From: Anaerolineales bacterium
GTDB lineage: Bacteria > Chloroflexota > Anaerolineae > 4572-78 > J111
Reading direction: 5' to 3'
Assembly (NCBI GenBank): GCA_015075405.1
Contig: JABTUK010000005.1
Span: 310,001 to 374,000 of the forward strand
DNA: 64,000 nt
Part shown: positions 41,583-49,411 of the stretch, one piece after another
How the letters are laid out: each line of letters starts with the position of its first letter
Position numbering within the stretch: position 1 is the first letter of the stretch
Made by a program: the position numbers and the translations under genes
The notes under the pieces: generated by a model
Database searches by the model: none
Seen by the model: only the letters and a program-made list of their open reading frames with translations
Told to the model about the DNA's origin: nothing

Positions 41583-42698
41583 ATGAGTCATCTCGATTTG
41601 AGCGATTTCAACCCAACCACCGATCTCGCTCGCGCTTCGACGCTGCCGGCGCGTTGGTACACCGAGCCGCAATTTCTGGAACTGGAGAAGGAAAAGATTT
41701 TCTGGAAAACGTGGCAGTTGGTCGGTCGGGTGGACATGGTTTCCCGGCCCGGCGACTTTTTTACCTACGATTTATTGGGCGAGCCGCTGCTGCTGACGCG
41801 AGGGGTGGACCACCAACTCCGGGGATTTTTCAATGTCTGTCCACATCGTGCCGGGCCGGTGGCCGTGGGCAAGGGTAACCGCAAGAGTTTGCAGTGCCGC
41901 TACCACGGCTGGACTTACGGTCTCGATGGCCGGCTGCTGACCCAGCCCGAATTTGAGGGGGTGGAAAATTGGCGCAAAGAGGATATTTGCCTGCCGGCCG
42001 TTCGGGTGGAGGAGTGGGGGCCGTTTGTGTTTGTCAACCTTGACCCGCAGCCGGTTCCCCTGGCCGAAATTTTTGGGGCCATTCCCGCTGAAGTCAACCG
42101 GGCCGGTTTTCAGCCGGAGCAGATGCAGCTTGTCGAGCGGCGGGATTATGTGGTTGAAGCCAATTGGAAAGTGTACGTGGACAATTACCTCGAAGGCTAT
42201 CATATCCCCATTGCCCACCCCGGCCTGTTCCGCGAGATTGATTACGAGCAGTACCGGGTGGACACCTACCGTTACTATTCGTCGCAGTATGCGCCCATCC
42301 GCCCGCTACGCCCCAGCGACAACCTGCCGGGCCGCGACCGGCGCTACCTCCGCACCGAGGAAGAGGCGCAGGCGCTTTACTATTGGGTTTTCCCCAATTT
42401 GATGCTGAACTTCTACCCCGACAATATGCAGATCAACATCATCGTCCCACTCAGTCATGAACGGACCCTGACCATTTTTGAGTGGTATTTCAAGCAACCC
42501 GGCAGTGGTGAAGGCTGGGAAAGCATGCAACAGTCCATTGCCTTCAGCGACCAGGTACAAAAAGAGGATATGGAAATCTGCGAGACGGTGCAGAAGGGCT
42601 TAAGGTCACGCTCGTACAACCAGGGGCGTTTTTCGGTCAAACGGGAGAATGGGGTGCATCACTTCCAATCGCTGGTGCATGAGTTTTTGAGCAGGTAG
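41583..42698 (+). CDS. Rieske non-heme iron oxygenase, alpha subunit type
   Basis: A 371-residue ring-hydroxylating/demethylating oxygenase. The Rieske domain (about 30-140) has CPHRAGPVAVGKGNRKSLQCRYHGW: the C-x-H and C-x2-H ligands of the [2Fe-2S] cluster are intact. The catalytic domain has NWKVYVDNYLEGYHIPIAHP (about 195-215) with the bridging Asp/Asn region and two iron-binding His; the third acidic ligand lies near SDQVQKEDMEICE. Best matches by feel are choline-monooxygenase or glycine-betaine-type Rieske enzymes, but the substrate is not determinable. A GGAG 9 nt before the ATG at 41583 decides the start over ATG 41568. A reductase partner is not adjacent. Confidence 0.93.
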   Translation: MSHLDLSDFNPTTDLARASTLPARWYTEPQFLELEKEKIFWKTWQLVGRVDMVSRPGDFFTYDLLGEPLLLTRGVDHQLRGFFNVCPHRAGPVAVGKGNRKSLQCRYHGWTYGLDGRLLTQPEFEGVENWRKEDICLPAVRVEEWGPFVFVNLDPQPVPLAEIFGAIPAEVNRAGFQPEQMQLVERRDYVVEANWKVYVDNYLEGYHIPIAHPGLFREIDYEQYRVDTYRYYSSQYAPIRPLRPSDNLPGRDRRYLRTEEEAQALYYWVFPNLMLNFYPDNMQINIIVPLSHERTLTIFEWYFKQPGSGEGWESMQQSIAFSDQVQKEDMEICETVQKGLRSRSYNQGRFSVKRENGVHHFQSLVHEFLSR

Positions 42699-42714
42699 AA
42701 AAGGCGCGGGTCTA

Positions 42715-43242
42715 TCAAGGATGAATCGTCCCATCGGGCATAATTGCCCCCTTGAGGCTCTTGACCTGGCGAAGCTGGGCCTGGGTTACATTCGCCCCGG
42801 TCAAATCGGCGCGGACCAGGTTGGCCTCTTCTAAATTGGCCTGGCGCATATCGGCTACTTTCAAACCGGCGCCGCGCATTGTCGTTTCGATGAGGGTGGC
42901 GCTGGTCAGATAGGCGTCGGTTAAATTGGCATTACGCAGATTGGCGTCAAGCAAATCCACCTCGCGCAGATTTGCTTTGATCAGGTTAGCGCCCATCAGT
43001 TGGGCGCTTTTCATCCTGGCCTTGTTTAAATTAGCTTCGTTCAGGTTAGCCCCGGTCAGGTCGCTGCCCTCCAGGTTGGCCTCGCTCAAATTTGCCCCGC
43101 TCAAGTTGGCGTAACGCAAATTCACCCCGCTCAGATCAGCTCCGCTCAAGTCCATTTGGTTCATATCGGCATTGCGCAGGTCGGGCGCTTCACTTTTAGA
43201 CCGAGCTGCGGCAATTAATTGTAAAAGTTCTTCACGCTTCAT
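42715..43242 (-). CDS. Pentapeptide-repeat protein
   Basis: A 175-residue protein. After a 25-residue helical start (MKREELLQLIAAARSK) it consists of about 26 pentapeptides of the A(D/N)Lxx type, for example LSGADLSGVNLRYANLSGANLSEANLEGSD split over consecutive turns, ending KSLKGAIMPDGTIHP. Such proteins fold into a right-handed quadrilateral beta-helix; some mimic DNA (gyrase protection), most are of unknown role. It is cytoplasmic, with no signal peptide. It is convergent with the oxygenase, 16 bp apart. The ending AIMPDG.IHP is a common C-terminal cap. Confidence 0.95.
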   Translation of the reverse strand: MKREELLQLIAAARSKSEAPDLRNADMNQMDLSGADLSGVNLRYANLSGANLSEANLEGSDLTGANLNEANLNKARMKSAQLMGANLIKANLREVDLLDANLRNANLTDAYLTSATLIETTMRGAGLKVADMRQANLEEANLVRADLTGANVTQAQLRQVKSLKGAIMPDGTIHP

Positions 43243-43519
43243 CAGTCACTATTTCCTCTATTAATTCTACCCCGGTCCCCCCAAATTATTCTTCCCGCTG
43301 CTATTTTACCACCAATCACTGCAATTCGGCTAATGGCAGCTAATGGTGTGTAGGACAGGATGTTCGTTTTCGTATAACCAATAAGGCTACCCCACCCCAT
43401 ATCAATTGATCTGAGTGGGTAAGGCCAATAGGGCAACACAGTTCCGATTCATTCAGCCGGTGCGTGGTTCATCCGGGGATGGCTCAATTGCCAGCCCGGC
43501 GACAATCCCGCTTCATGGC
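43243..43519. other. Intergenic stretch without recognisable content
   Basis: 277 bp between two minus-strand genes. I see no open frame with coding character, no strong hairpin and no member of the repeat families; promoter elements for the pentapeptide gene presumably lie here. Confidence 0.4.
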
Positions 43520-44605
43520 TTACCCTTTCTGGTCTAAAGGCCGGTACTTGGCCATCACCTGCTGCAAGCGGTCCAGCGGTAGGGCGTAGGCAGTGCGGCC
43601 TTTGAAGCCGACCATCGTTTCGGCCATGCTGATGGCGTTGAGAATAGCCTCTTCAACGGCTTCGGCCACGGCTTCGAAAAAGGGGTTGAGGTGCTCGTTG
43701 GGAAGCATCTTCAGTGGGCGCGGCCCGGTGGGGTCAGTCAGAATATGGTTGCCGGTGGCAAAACAGAGAAAAATGTCGCCGCTGCCGTTGTGGCCGATGC
43801 CGCCGGCGCGAGCCAGGCCGACCGTCGCCCGCTGGGCCAGGCGCTTGCACTGCATGGGTAAAAGGGGCGCATCGGTGGCGATGATGACGATAATCGAGCC
43901 GCCCTGCGGTGGTTCATCCCAGGGCAGGGGGACAACCTCCGGGCCAATCTCACGGCCCACCGGCACACCATCTACCCGCAGGGTGTGGCGGTCGCCGTAA
44001 TTGGCCTGCACCAGCACGCCGACAGTATATTGGCCGCTTTTGCTGTCAACCAGGCGGGAAGAAGTGCCGATGCCGCCTTTGAAGTCGTGGCAAATCATGC
44101 CCGTTCCGCCGCCGACATTGCCCTCCTCGACGGCGCCGCTGTTGGCAATGGCCAGGGCGGCGTGAACATGGTCCTCGGTCAGGTGAAAGGCGTCAATATC
44201 GCTCAGCCAGCCGTCATAGGTTTCGGCCACGATGGGCAGCTTGAAGCCGCGGCTTTCAAAATTTTCAACATCGTGCCAGATCAGGGCATCGCGGACCACG
44301 CCGACCTGGTTGGTGTTGGTCAGGCCGATGGGCGAACCGAGCATGCCCGACTCTTCCAGCCAGAGCAGGCCGGTCATCTCGCCGTTGCCGTTAAAGGAAT
44401 GGAAACCGGCAAAGGCCCGGTCATCGCGAATTTCATCCTCACGGGGAATAATAACGGTGACGCCGGTGCGGGCCACATATGGCACATCGGCAATAACGGT
44501 GGTGTGGCCGACCAGCACGCCGGGTACATCGGTGATGGCATTGTGTGGGCCGGGCGGCAGGTCGCCAATAATAAGCCCTAAATCGCGCAAGCGAACACGT
44601 TTCAT
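43520..44605 (-). CDS. P1-family (DmpA/BapA-like) peptidase
   Basis: A 361-residue S58/P1 aminopeptidase-type protein. The N-terminus RLRDLGLIIGDLPPGPHNAITDVPGVLVGHTTV is the family signature, followed by ARTGVTVIIPRE and GEMTGLLWLEESGMLGSPIGLTNTNQVG. The autoprocessing region GNVGGGTGMICHDFKGGIGTSSR (about 175-197) contains the Gly-Thr/Ser stretch where DmpA-type precursors cut themselves to expose the nucleophile; which residue acts here is uncertain. Relatives are L-aminopeptidase D-Ala-esterases or beta-aminopeptidases. GGAGGG precedes ATG 44605, so the longer frame to 44668 is rejected; it lies in a heptad repeat. Confidence 0.93.
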   Translation of the reverse strand: MKRVRLRDLGLIIGDLPPGPHNAITDVPGVLVGHTTVIADVPYVARTGVTVIIPREDEIRDDRAFAGFHSFNGNGEMTGLLWLEESGMLGSPIGLTNTNQVGVVRDALIWHDVENFESRGFKLPIVAETYDGWLSDIDAFHLTEDHVHAALAIANSGAVEEGNVGGGTGMICHDFKGGIGTSSRLVDSKSGQYTVGVLVQANYGDRHTLRVDGVPVGREIGPEVVPLPWDEPPQGGSIIVIIATDAPLLPMQCKRLAQRATVGLARAGGIGHNGSGDIFLCFATGNHILTDPTGPRPLKMLPNEHLNPFFEAVAEAVEEAILNAISMAETMVGFKGRTAYALPLDRLQQVMAKYRPLDQKG

Positions 44606-44628
44606 AAGTAAACCCTCCACTAAAAATA

Positions 44629-44700
44629 GACCGGAGACCGGGGACGGTAGACTGGCGACGGATGGCAAATACCGGTCCTCGGTCTCCGGCCTCCGGTCAG
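44629..44700. repeat. Heptad inverted repeat (GAGACCG/CGGTCTC)
   Basis: ACCGGAGACCGGGGACGGTAG faces ACCGGTCCTCGGTCTCCGGC; ends 24 nt from the P1 peptidase start on the minus strand. Same family as 24046, 46748 and 61788. Confidence 0.9.
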
Positions 44701-44852
44701 CATTTGTCAGGTGAGTTCAAATCTAGCACAGAGAGAGCGATTCGGTCAAATCAATACAAAATCGCTATAAAAATTACAAGATTTCCAAAAACAAAGCTGA
44801 TTCTTTATTGTTTTTACAGTACCGCTTAACATTATGTTTTTTTGAGAGTTGC

Positions 44853-44881
44853 TTGACAGGGTTACATATTTCTGATATAGT
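44853..44881 (+). promoter_or_regulatory. Strong sigma-70 promoter
   Basis: TTGACA (44853-44858), exactly 17 bp, TATAGT (44876-44881), in an A+T-rich stretch. It is the best consensus match in the window. It would give a leader of about 270 nt before the L7/L12-like gene, containing the small frame at 44926. Confidence 0.78.
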
Positions 44882-44925
44882 GAGCAAAATTCCGATCTGC
44901 GCTCGACGACAACCCCCACCTCACG

Positions 44926-45057
44926 ATGGACGAGTTTAGCGGCCCGTCACCCTGCCAGTCCATCACGCTACCTTTTGACGGCTCATCTAGCTTACCAAAA
45001 CCGCCCGGTGACGATACCTCTGCTAAAAATGCTGTTCTCAAAGAGGAGAAATCATAG
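44926..45057 (+). CDS. Possible 43-residue small protein
   Basis: An ATG-initiated frame of 43 codons beginning about 38 nt after the predicted start of transcription: MDEFSGPSPCQSITLPFDGS at the N-terminus and AKNAVLKEEKS at the end. It is rich in Ser, Pro and Asp, with no hydrophobic segment. No Shine-Dalgarno sequence precedes it. Codon use is unremarkable. It could be a real small protein, an upstream regulatory peptide for the next gene, or chance within a structured leader. Confidence 0.3.
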   Translation: MDEFSGPSPCQSITLPFDGSSSLPKPPGDDTSAKNAVLKEEKS

Positions 45058-45159
45058 GACGCTGGTCGCACTTATTTTATTGCGTCTAGCCCGATCTAAC
45101 CCTCCTATTGCTATCCAATTTTTTGGCCCAACGCCGTATTTTTCCATCAGGAGCAACCC

Positions 45160-45423
45160 ATGAGTGACGCCGTTGAGTATACCCAACTCTATCAATTAAT
45201 GCAGAAGGTGGCTCGGCTGGAGCGGAAAATAGATTTTATCCTGCAACATCTGGATTTGGAGTACGACGAGCGGGACGAACCCACCCCCGCCTATATTGGT
45301 CAAATCAAATCTCTTTTGCAGCGAGGCAACAAAATCGAGGCGATTAAAATCTACCGCGAAGCGACCGGGGTAGGGCTGGCCGAAGCCAAAGCGGCGGTTG
45401 AAGCCATCGCAGCGGGCCGCTGA
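45160..45423 (+). CDS. Small protein with ribosomal L7/L12 C-terminal-like domain
   Basis: An 87-residue protein: an N-terminal helix (YTQLYQLMQKVARLERKIDFILQHLDLEY, coiled-coil-like), an acidic linker, and IGQIKSLLQRGNKIEAIKIYREATGVGLAEAKAAVEAI. The latter is the bL12 C-terminal helix pair (compare the K.IEAIK..RE.TG.GL.EAK..VE pattern). Full L7/L12 is longer and has its own hinge, so this is a stand-alone relative. Proteins of this type are often annotated as L7/L12 domain proteins without known role. CAGGAGCAACCC before ATG supports the start, and a strong promoter lies 280 bp upstream. Confidence 0.85.
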   Translation: MSDAVEYTQLYQLMQKVARLERKIDFILQHLDLEYDERDEPTPAYIGQIKSLLQRGNKIEAIKIYREATGVGLAEAKAAVEAIAAGR

Positions 45424-45452
45424 CGGTTGTGGCACGCCACCAACAATGAAAA

Positions 45453-45510
45453 TGACGCGAGGAGGCGCAGAATCTCCTCGCCTCTTCGCCTCACGAGTCA
45501 TCGCCTCTTT
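45453..45510. repeat. GAGGCG-type inverted repeat
   Basis: TGACGCGAGGAGGCGCAG and CTCCTCGCCTCTTCGCCTCACGAGTCA form an imperfect hairpin ending about 24 nt before the flavoenzyme start, with AAGGAG between. Sister of 7820 and 57297. Confidence 0.85.
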
Positions 45511-45533
45511 TCAAGGAGCGGGAAGATCAACTT

Positions 45534-46742
45534 ATGAAACAGGATTTTGAATATATCGTTCTCGGCCTGGGCGGCCTGGGCAGCGGCGCGGCCTATTGGT
45601 TGTCGCGGCAGGCGGGCAGCGAGGTGTTGGGACTGGAGCAGTTTGAAATCGGCCATGTGCGGGGCGGGTCGCAGGACCACTCGCGCATCATCCGGCTGTC
45701 GTATCACAGCCCCGGCTATGTGCGGTTGGCCCAACAAGCCTATCAAGCCTGGGCGGTGCTGGAAGAGGAAGCAGACGAAAAATTGATTGTCAAAACCGGC
45801 GGACTCGATTTGTTTCCGGCCAACAGCGTTATTGCCACAGCAGATTACACCGGCAGCATGACTGCTTGTGATGTACCTTTTGAACAGTTGGACGCTGCCG
45901 AAGTAATGCACCGCTGGCCCCAGTTCCGCCTGACCGACGACATCACGGCTCTTTACCAGGCCGAAAGCGGAATTGCTCCCGCTGCCAAATGCAACGCCGC
46001 CCACCAGCGTATGGCCCGCGCCAATGGGGCCGCCTTGCTGGATAATGTGCCCATCACCAAGATTCGCCCGCTCGATAATGAGGTTGAAGTGGTGGCGGGC
46101 GGAGCGACGTACCGTTGCCGTAAACTGGTCATTGCCGCCGGGGCCTGGACGAATAACATGCTGGCTCATTTCCACCCCCCCCTATCCCCCCCCTTTAAGG
46201 GGGGAGGTAGAGGGGGGTGGAAACTCCCGTTAACCGTCACCCAGGAGCAGGTGACTTATTTTGCCACCCCCCATCTGGCCGATTTTGCCCCGGAGCGTTT
46301 TCCCATCTGGATTTGGATGGACGAGCCGTGCTTTTACGGCTTTCCGGCCTACGGCGAGCCGGCCACCAAGGCTGCTCAGGATGTTGGCGGCGAGGAAACC
46401 ACCGCCGAAACACGCTCGTTTGAACCCAATCCGGCCAACGCTCAGCGGGTCGAAAATTTCCTGCAAAAATACATCCCTACGGCCCTCGGCCCGGTCCACT
46501 ACAGCAAAACCTGTCTCTACACTATGCCCCCTGACCGCGATTTTGTCATTGATGCCCTGCCCGGTTATGAAAATTGTGTAATTGCTGTTGGGGCAGGTCA
46601 CGCCTTTAAATTTGCCTCACTTATTGGTAAAATATTGAGTGAGTTGGCCATAAACGGCTCGACGGCCAGTAACATTGACGCCTTCAAAATTGACCGGCCT
46701 ATTTTGCAAATGGAAAATCCGCCCAAGAGTTTTATGGTTTAG
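45534..46742 (+). CDS. Monomeric sarcosine oxidase / N-methyltryptophan oxidase-type flavoenzyme
   Basis: A 402-residue DAO-superfamily amine oxidase. The FAD-binding dinucleotide motif is YIVLGLGGLGSGAAYWLS (about 7-24), followed by GLEQFEIGHVRGGSQDHSRIIRLSY, the MTOX/MSOX signature. Near the C-terminus KTCLYTMPPDRDFVIDALPG holds the cysteine that covalently carries FAD in this family, then VAVGAGHAFKFASLIGKIL. So oxidation of a secondary amine or N-methyl amino acid with release of H2O2 is expected; substrate unknown. A GC-rich palindrome of 55 bp is inserted in frame around residues 212-230 (PPLSPPFKGGGRGGW), between the substrate- and FAD-domain strands. Confidence 0.93.
   Translation: MKQDFEYIVLGLGGLGSGAAYWLSRQAGSEVLGLEQFEIGHVRGGSQDHSRIIRLSYHSPGYVRLAQQAYQAWAVLEEEADEKLIVKTGGLDLFPANSVIATADYTGSMTACDVPFEQLDAAEVMHRWPQFRLTDDITALYQAESGIAPAAKCNAAHQRMARANGAALLDNVPITKIRPLDNEVEVVAGGATYRCRKLVIAAGAWTNNMLAHFHPPLSPPFKGGGRGGWKLPLTVTQEQVTYFATPHLADFAPERFPIWIWMDEPCFYGFPAYGEPATKAAQDVGGEETTAETRSFEPNPANAQRVENFLQKYIPTALGPVHYSKTCLYTMPPDRDFVIDALPGYENCVIAVGAGHAFKFASLIGKILSELAINGSTASNIDAFKIDRPILQMENPPKSFMV
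46169..46223. repeat. 55-bp in-frame GC-rich palindrome
   Basis: TTTCCACCCCCCCCTATCCC and its near-complement ending GGTAGAGGGGGGTGGAAA, around CTTTAAG. Four mismatches or so. It encodes a Pro/Gly-rich loop without breaking the frame. Confidence 0.92.
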
Positions 46743-46747
46743 CGACT

Positions 46748-46815
46748 TGACCGGAGACCGAAGACGGGAGACCGGCTGTCATTTCCTGCCGGTCTCCCGT
46801 CCCCGGTCTTTGGTC
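46748..46815. repeat. Heptad inverted repeat (GAGACCG/GGTCTCC)
   Basis: TGACCGGAGACCGAAGACGG and CCGGTCTCCCGTCCCCGGTC flank CTGTCATTTCCTG; ends 15 nt before the DUF1648 gene ATG. Confidence 0.92.
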
Positions 46816-46829
46816 ATCATCCGACCAAC

Positions 46830-47333
46830 ATGAAGCCCAGCGAACGACCCATCATTGATTTGCCTTACACCTTTCAAGATTTAGCCCTTGAAGCGGTAGC
46901 TCTGGGCGGTGTGTTGTTAACGATCGGCTTGCTTATCTTGTTCTGGCCGGTTTTGCCTGCTTCAATTCCCACCCATTTTGGCGTGACCGGAGAAGCGGAT
47001 AGCTGGGGTGATAAACGGACCATCTTTATTTTGCCTTCCGTAAGCGTGATGCTGTACTTGCTCTTAACGTTTGTCCGCCGTGATCCGCGTAAACTTAATT
47101 ATCCCTGGCCGATCACTGCCCAAAATGCCAGCCGCCAATACCGATTGGCCTGTTCTGTTCTGTCCTGGCTTAAGGCCGAAGTTATCTTGCTTTTCGGTTT
47201 TATGGAATGGACAACCATTCGGACTGCTTTGGGGCAAGTCAAGGGGCTTGGCGCTGCTTTTATGCCGGTAGTCCTGCTGATAATGTTTGGCACACTGGGC
47301 GTTTATTTTTATTTTGCCTATCGCAGTCGTTGA
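46830..47333 (+). CDS. DUF1648-domain membrane protein
   Basis: A 167-residue protein with four hydrophobic segments (about 24-46, 68-86, 115-135 and 143-162). Between the first two is LPASIPTHFGVTGEADSWGDKRT, the P..IP.HF...G..D.W..K signature of DUF1648, best known from the N-terminus of SdpI-like immunity/regulatory proteins. SdpI itself protects against a toxin, but most family members are uncharacterised and I do not assign that role. The gene stands between the flavoenzyme and the peptide importer, with different repeat elements on each side. Confidence 0.88.
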   Translation: MKPSERPIIDLPYTFQDLALEAVALGGVLLTIGLLILFWPVLPASIPTHFGVTGEADSWGDKRTIFILPSVSVMLYLLLTFVRRDPRKLNYPWPITAQNASRQYRLACSVLSWLKAEVILLFGFMEWTTIRTALGQVKGLGAAFMPVVLLIMFGTLGVYFYFAYRSR

Positions 47334-47363
47334 ATGTTCTTGATGGTAAGTTAATTTAAGAGG

Positions 47364-47435
47364 AAGGTAGCAGGGTAGCAAAGTTGCAGGGTCGCACAAT
47401 TTCCCTGTCTACCGTCTACCGTCTACCGTCTACTA
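47364..47435. repeat. Heptad repeat (GGTAGCA / GTCTACC)
   Basis: AAGGTAGCAGGGTAGCAAAG then three GTCTACC and one GTCTACT. Ends 19 nt before ATG 47455 with GGAGGAG between. Same composite as at 8911. Confidence 0.92.
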
Positions 47436-47454
47436 CTTTTGAAGGAGGAGATTG

Positions 47455-49233
47455 ATGGTTAAAAGAAAATGGCTAGTTTTATTCATCCTTATTCTGACGG
47501 TTTTGCTTTTGGTTGCCTGCGGCGGCGGGGCGGCGCAGCCCGAAACGGAAAAGCCGGCCGAGAGTGGCCCCCAGGCAGAGGAGCAGAGCGCCCGGAGCGA
47601 GACCTCCGCCGAAACAACTGAACCGGCTGCGGCGACAGAAGAAGCGGCCGCCAGCAGCGGGGCAACAGGTGGGACAGTGCGTTTTGGCTGGGGCGGCAGC
47701 CCGGATACGTTGAACCCCGGCACCTTCGTTTTGTACGAATCGTATGTCATCGCCGACCTGGTTTACGATACAATGTTTGACCTCCAGCTTGACGGCACCT
47801 TCAAACCGTCGTTGGCCGAGAGTTATGATGTTTCTGACGACGGCAAAACCTGGACCTTCAAAATAAAGTCGGGGGTCAAATTCCACGATGGCCAGCCACT
47901 GACCGCCAAAGATGTGGCCTTTACTTACAATTACTATCGCAGCCACCCCGATTTTCCCTACGTGAGTACCTACGGTGAAAAGTTTGAGAGCGTCGAAGCA
48001 ACCGACGATACGACGGTGGTCATCAAACTCACCGATGCCATCCCCAATATCGAAGCCCAGTTGTATGCCCAGTATGTTTTACCTGAGCACATCTGGTCTC
48101 AATATGAAGAAGCCTCCGCCGCCGTAGAGTTTGAAAACCTGGAAATGATTGGCAGCGGCGCCTTCAAAATGGTCGAATACAAGCAAAACGAATTTGTGCG
48201 CCTGGGGGCCAACAAGGAATATTTTGACGGAGCGCCCAAGATAGATGAGGTCATTTTCCAGACCTTTGGCAACCCTGATGCTCTGGTGCAGGCTCTAACC
48301 ACCGGGCAGGTGGATGTAGTCCGTGACATTCCTTCGACGGCGGTGCCGGTGCTGCGCAACAATGCCGATATCGGTCTGGTCATCGGCGCGCCGCGCGATC
48401 CAAGTGTGCGCGATATCATTATCAATCAAGTCGCCCCCGAAAACTGCCCCCCCGAAGACGGTAAATGCACCGGTCACCCGGCCCTGCTTGACCGCAATGT
48501 GCGCCTGGCCCTGGCCCACGCCACCGACAAGCAAAATATCATTGACGTGGCGATGCTTGGCCTGGCCACGCCGGGCCTAACCCTCATTCCTGACAGCATG
48601 GGCGACTGGTACAACAGCACCCTCGAAGATTACGCCTATGATCCGACCAAGGCCAACCAAATTCTCGACGATGCCGGCTATAAAGATAGCGATGGCGACG
48701 GGGTGCGCGAGATGCCCGATGGCAGCAAACCGTTGAGCTTTCGGCTTTACTGGCCCAATGATGTAGCTGAAGCGCCGCGTATTGCCGACCTGCTGGCCGA
48801 TAGTTGGAAGCAAATTGGAGTCAAGGTTGAGCCGCAAGCCTTCGATCCTGATGCCCTGACCACGGCCTGCTGCCCTGCTTTTGATTACGATATTATGATT
48901 TGGGGCTGGGCCTGGGGACCTGACCCTGACGGGGCGCTCCAGGTTTATCGAACCTCTGACATTGTCACTGGTAGTAACGAAACTGGTTATGCCAACCCCA
49001 AGTTTGATGAACTGTACCAACAGCAATCTGTTGAACTCGATCCCCAAAAACGCCGCGAGATTATCTGGGAGATGCAAAAAATGACCTTTGACGACGTGGT
49101 TTACATCATTCCCTACTATCAACAAGATGTCCAGGCTTATCGCAAGGATCGCTTCCAGGGTTGGTTAACAGACGTACCCAAGGTAGCCCTGGAAGATTTT
49201 AGCCAACTGATGATTGTAGAGCCAGTCCAATAA
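47455..49233 (+). CDS. Peptide ABC transporter substrate-binding lipoprotein
   Basis: A 592-residue SBP_bac_5 (cluster C, DppA/OppA-type) binding protein. A lipoprotein signal (KRKWLVLFILILTVLLLVAC, Cys near 21) and an acidic, Ala/Glu-rich linker (about 25-70) precede the binding domain. Family signatures are GGSPDTLNPGTF, DVSDDGKTWTFKIKSGVKFHDGQPLTAKDVAFTYNYY and ALAHATDKQNII. Near 340, NQVAPENCPPEDGKCTGHPALL adds a cysteine pair, possibly a disulfide. It captures oligopeptides or other solutes outside the membrane for the permeases encoded next. GGAGGAG supports ATG 47455 rather than the preceding TTG. Confidence 0.95.
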   Translation: MVKRKWLVLFILILTVLLLVACGGGAAQPETEKPAESGPQAEEQSARSETSAETTEPAAATEEAAASSGATGGTVRFGWGGSPDTLNPGTFVLYESYVIADLVYDTMFDLQLDGTFKPSLAESYDVSDDGKTWTFKIKSGVKFHDGQPLTAKDVAFTYNYYRSHPDFPYVSTYGEKFESVEATDDTTVVIKLTDAIPNIEAQLYAQYVLPEHIWSQYEEASAAVEFENLEMIGSGAFKMVEYKQNEFVRLGANKEYFDGAPKIDEVIFQTFGNPDALVQALTTGQVDVVRDIPSTAVPVLRNNADIGLVIGAPRDPSVRDIIINQVAPENCPPEDGKCTGHPALLDRNVRLALAHATDKQNIIDVAMLGLATPGLTLIPDSMGDWYNSTLEDYAYDPTKANQILDDAGYKDSDGDGVREMPDGSKPLSFRLYWPNDVAEAPRIADLLADSWKQIGVKVEPQAFDPDALTTACCPAFDYDIMIWGWAWGPDPDGALQVYRTSDIVTGSNETGYANPKFDELYQQQSVELDPQKRREIIWEMQKMTFDDVVYIIPYYQQDVQAYRKDRFQGWLTDVPKVALEDFSQLMIVEPVQ

Positions 49234-49235
49234 AG

Positions 49236-49402
49236 GGAGTAGGGAGTAAGAAGTAAGGAGTAAAGGGAGAGGATAGAAGATAGTCCACGCTTCGTGTCCA
49301 TCTTCTATCTACTATTTACCATCTTCTATCTACCATCTACCATCTTCTATCTACTATCTTCTCCCCCCTACTGCCTACTACCTATTACCTACTACCTACT
49401 CC
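49236..49402. repeat. Long heptad inverted repeat (GAAGATA/ATCTACC)
   Basis: AGTAGGGAGTAAGAAGTAAGG and GGATAGAAGATAG on the left. On the right are about twelve 7-mers (ATCTTCT, ATCTACT, ATCTACC) and then ACTACCT/ATTACCT units. It fills the gap between binding protein and permease, ending 10 nt before the ATG. Confidence 0.92.
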
Positions 49403-49411
49403 CGGTTTTCC

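Noticed and set aside
43243-45159. tRNA or other RNA gene in the larger intergenic gaps
   Set aside because: I looked for the GGTTCRAATCC T-arm and paired acceptor ends in these and other gaps and found none.
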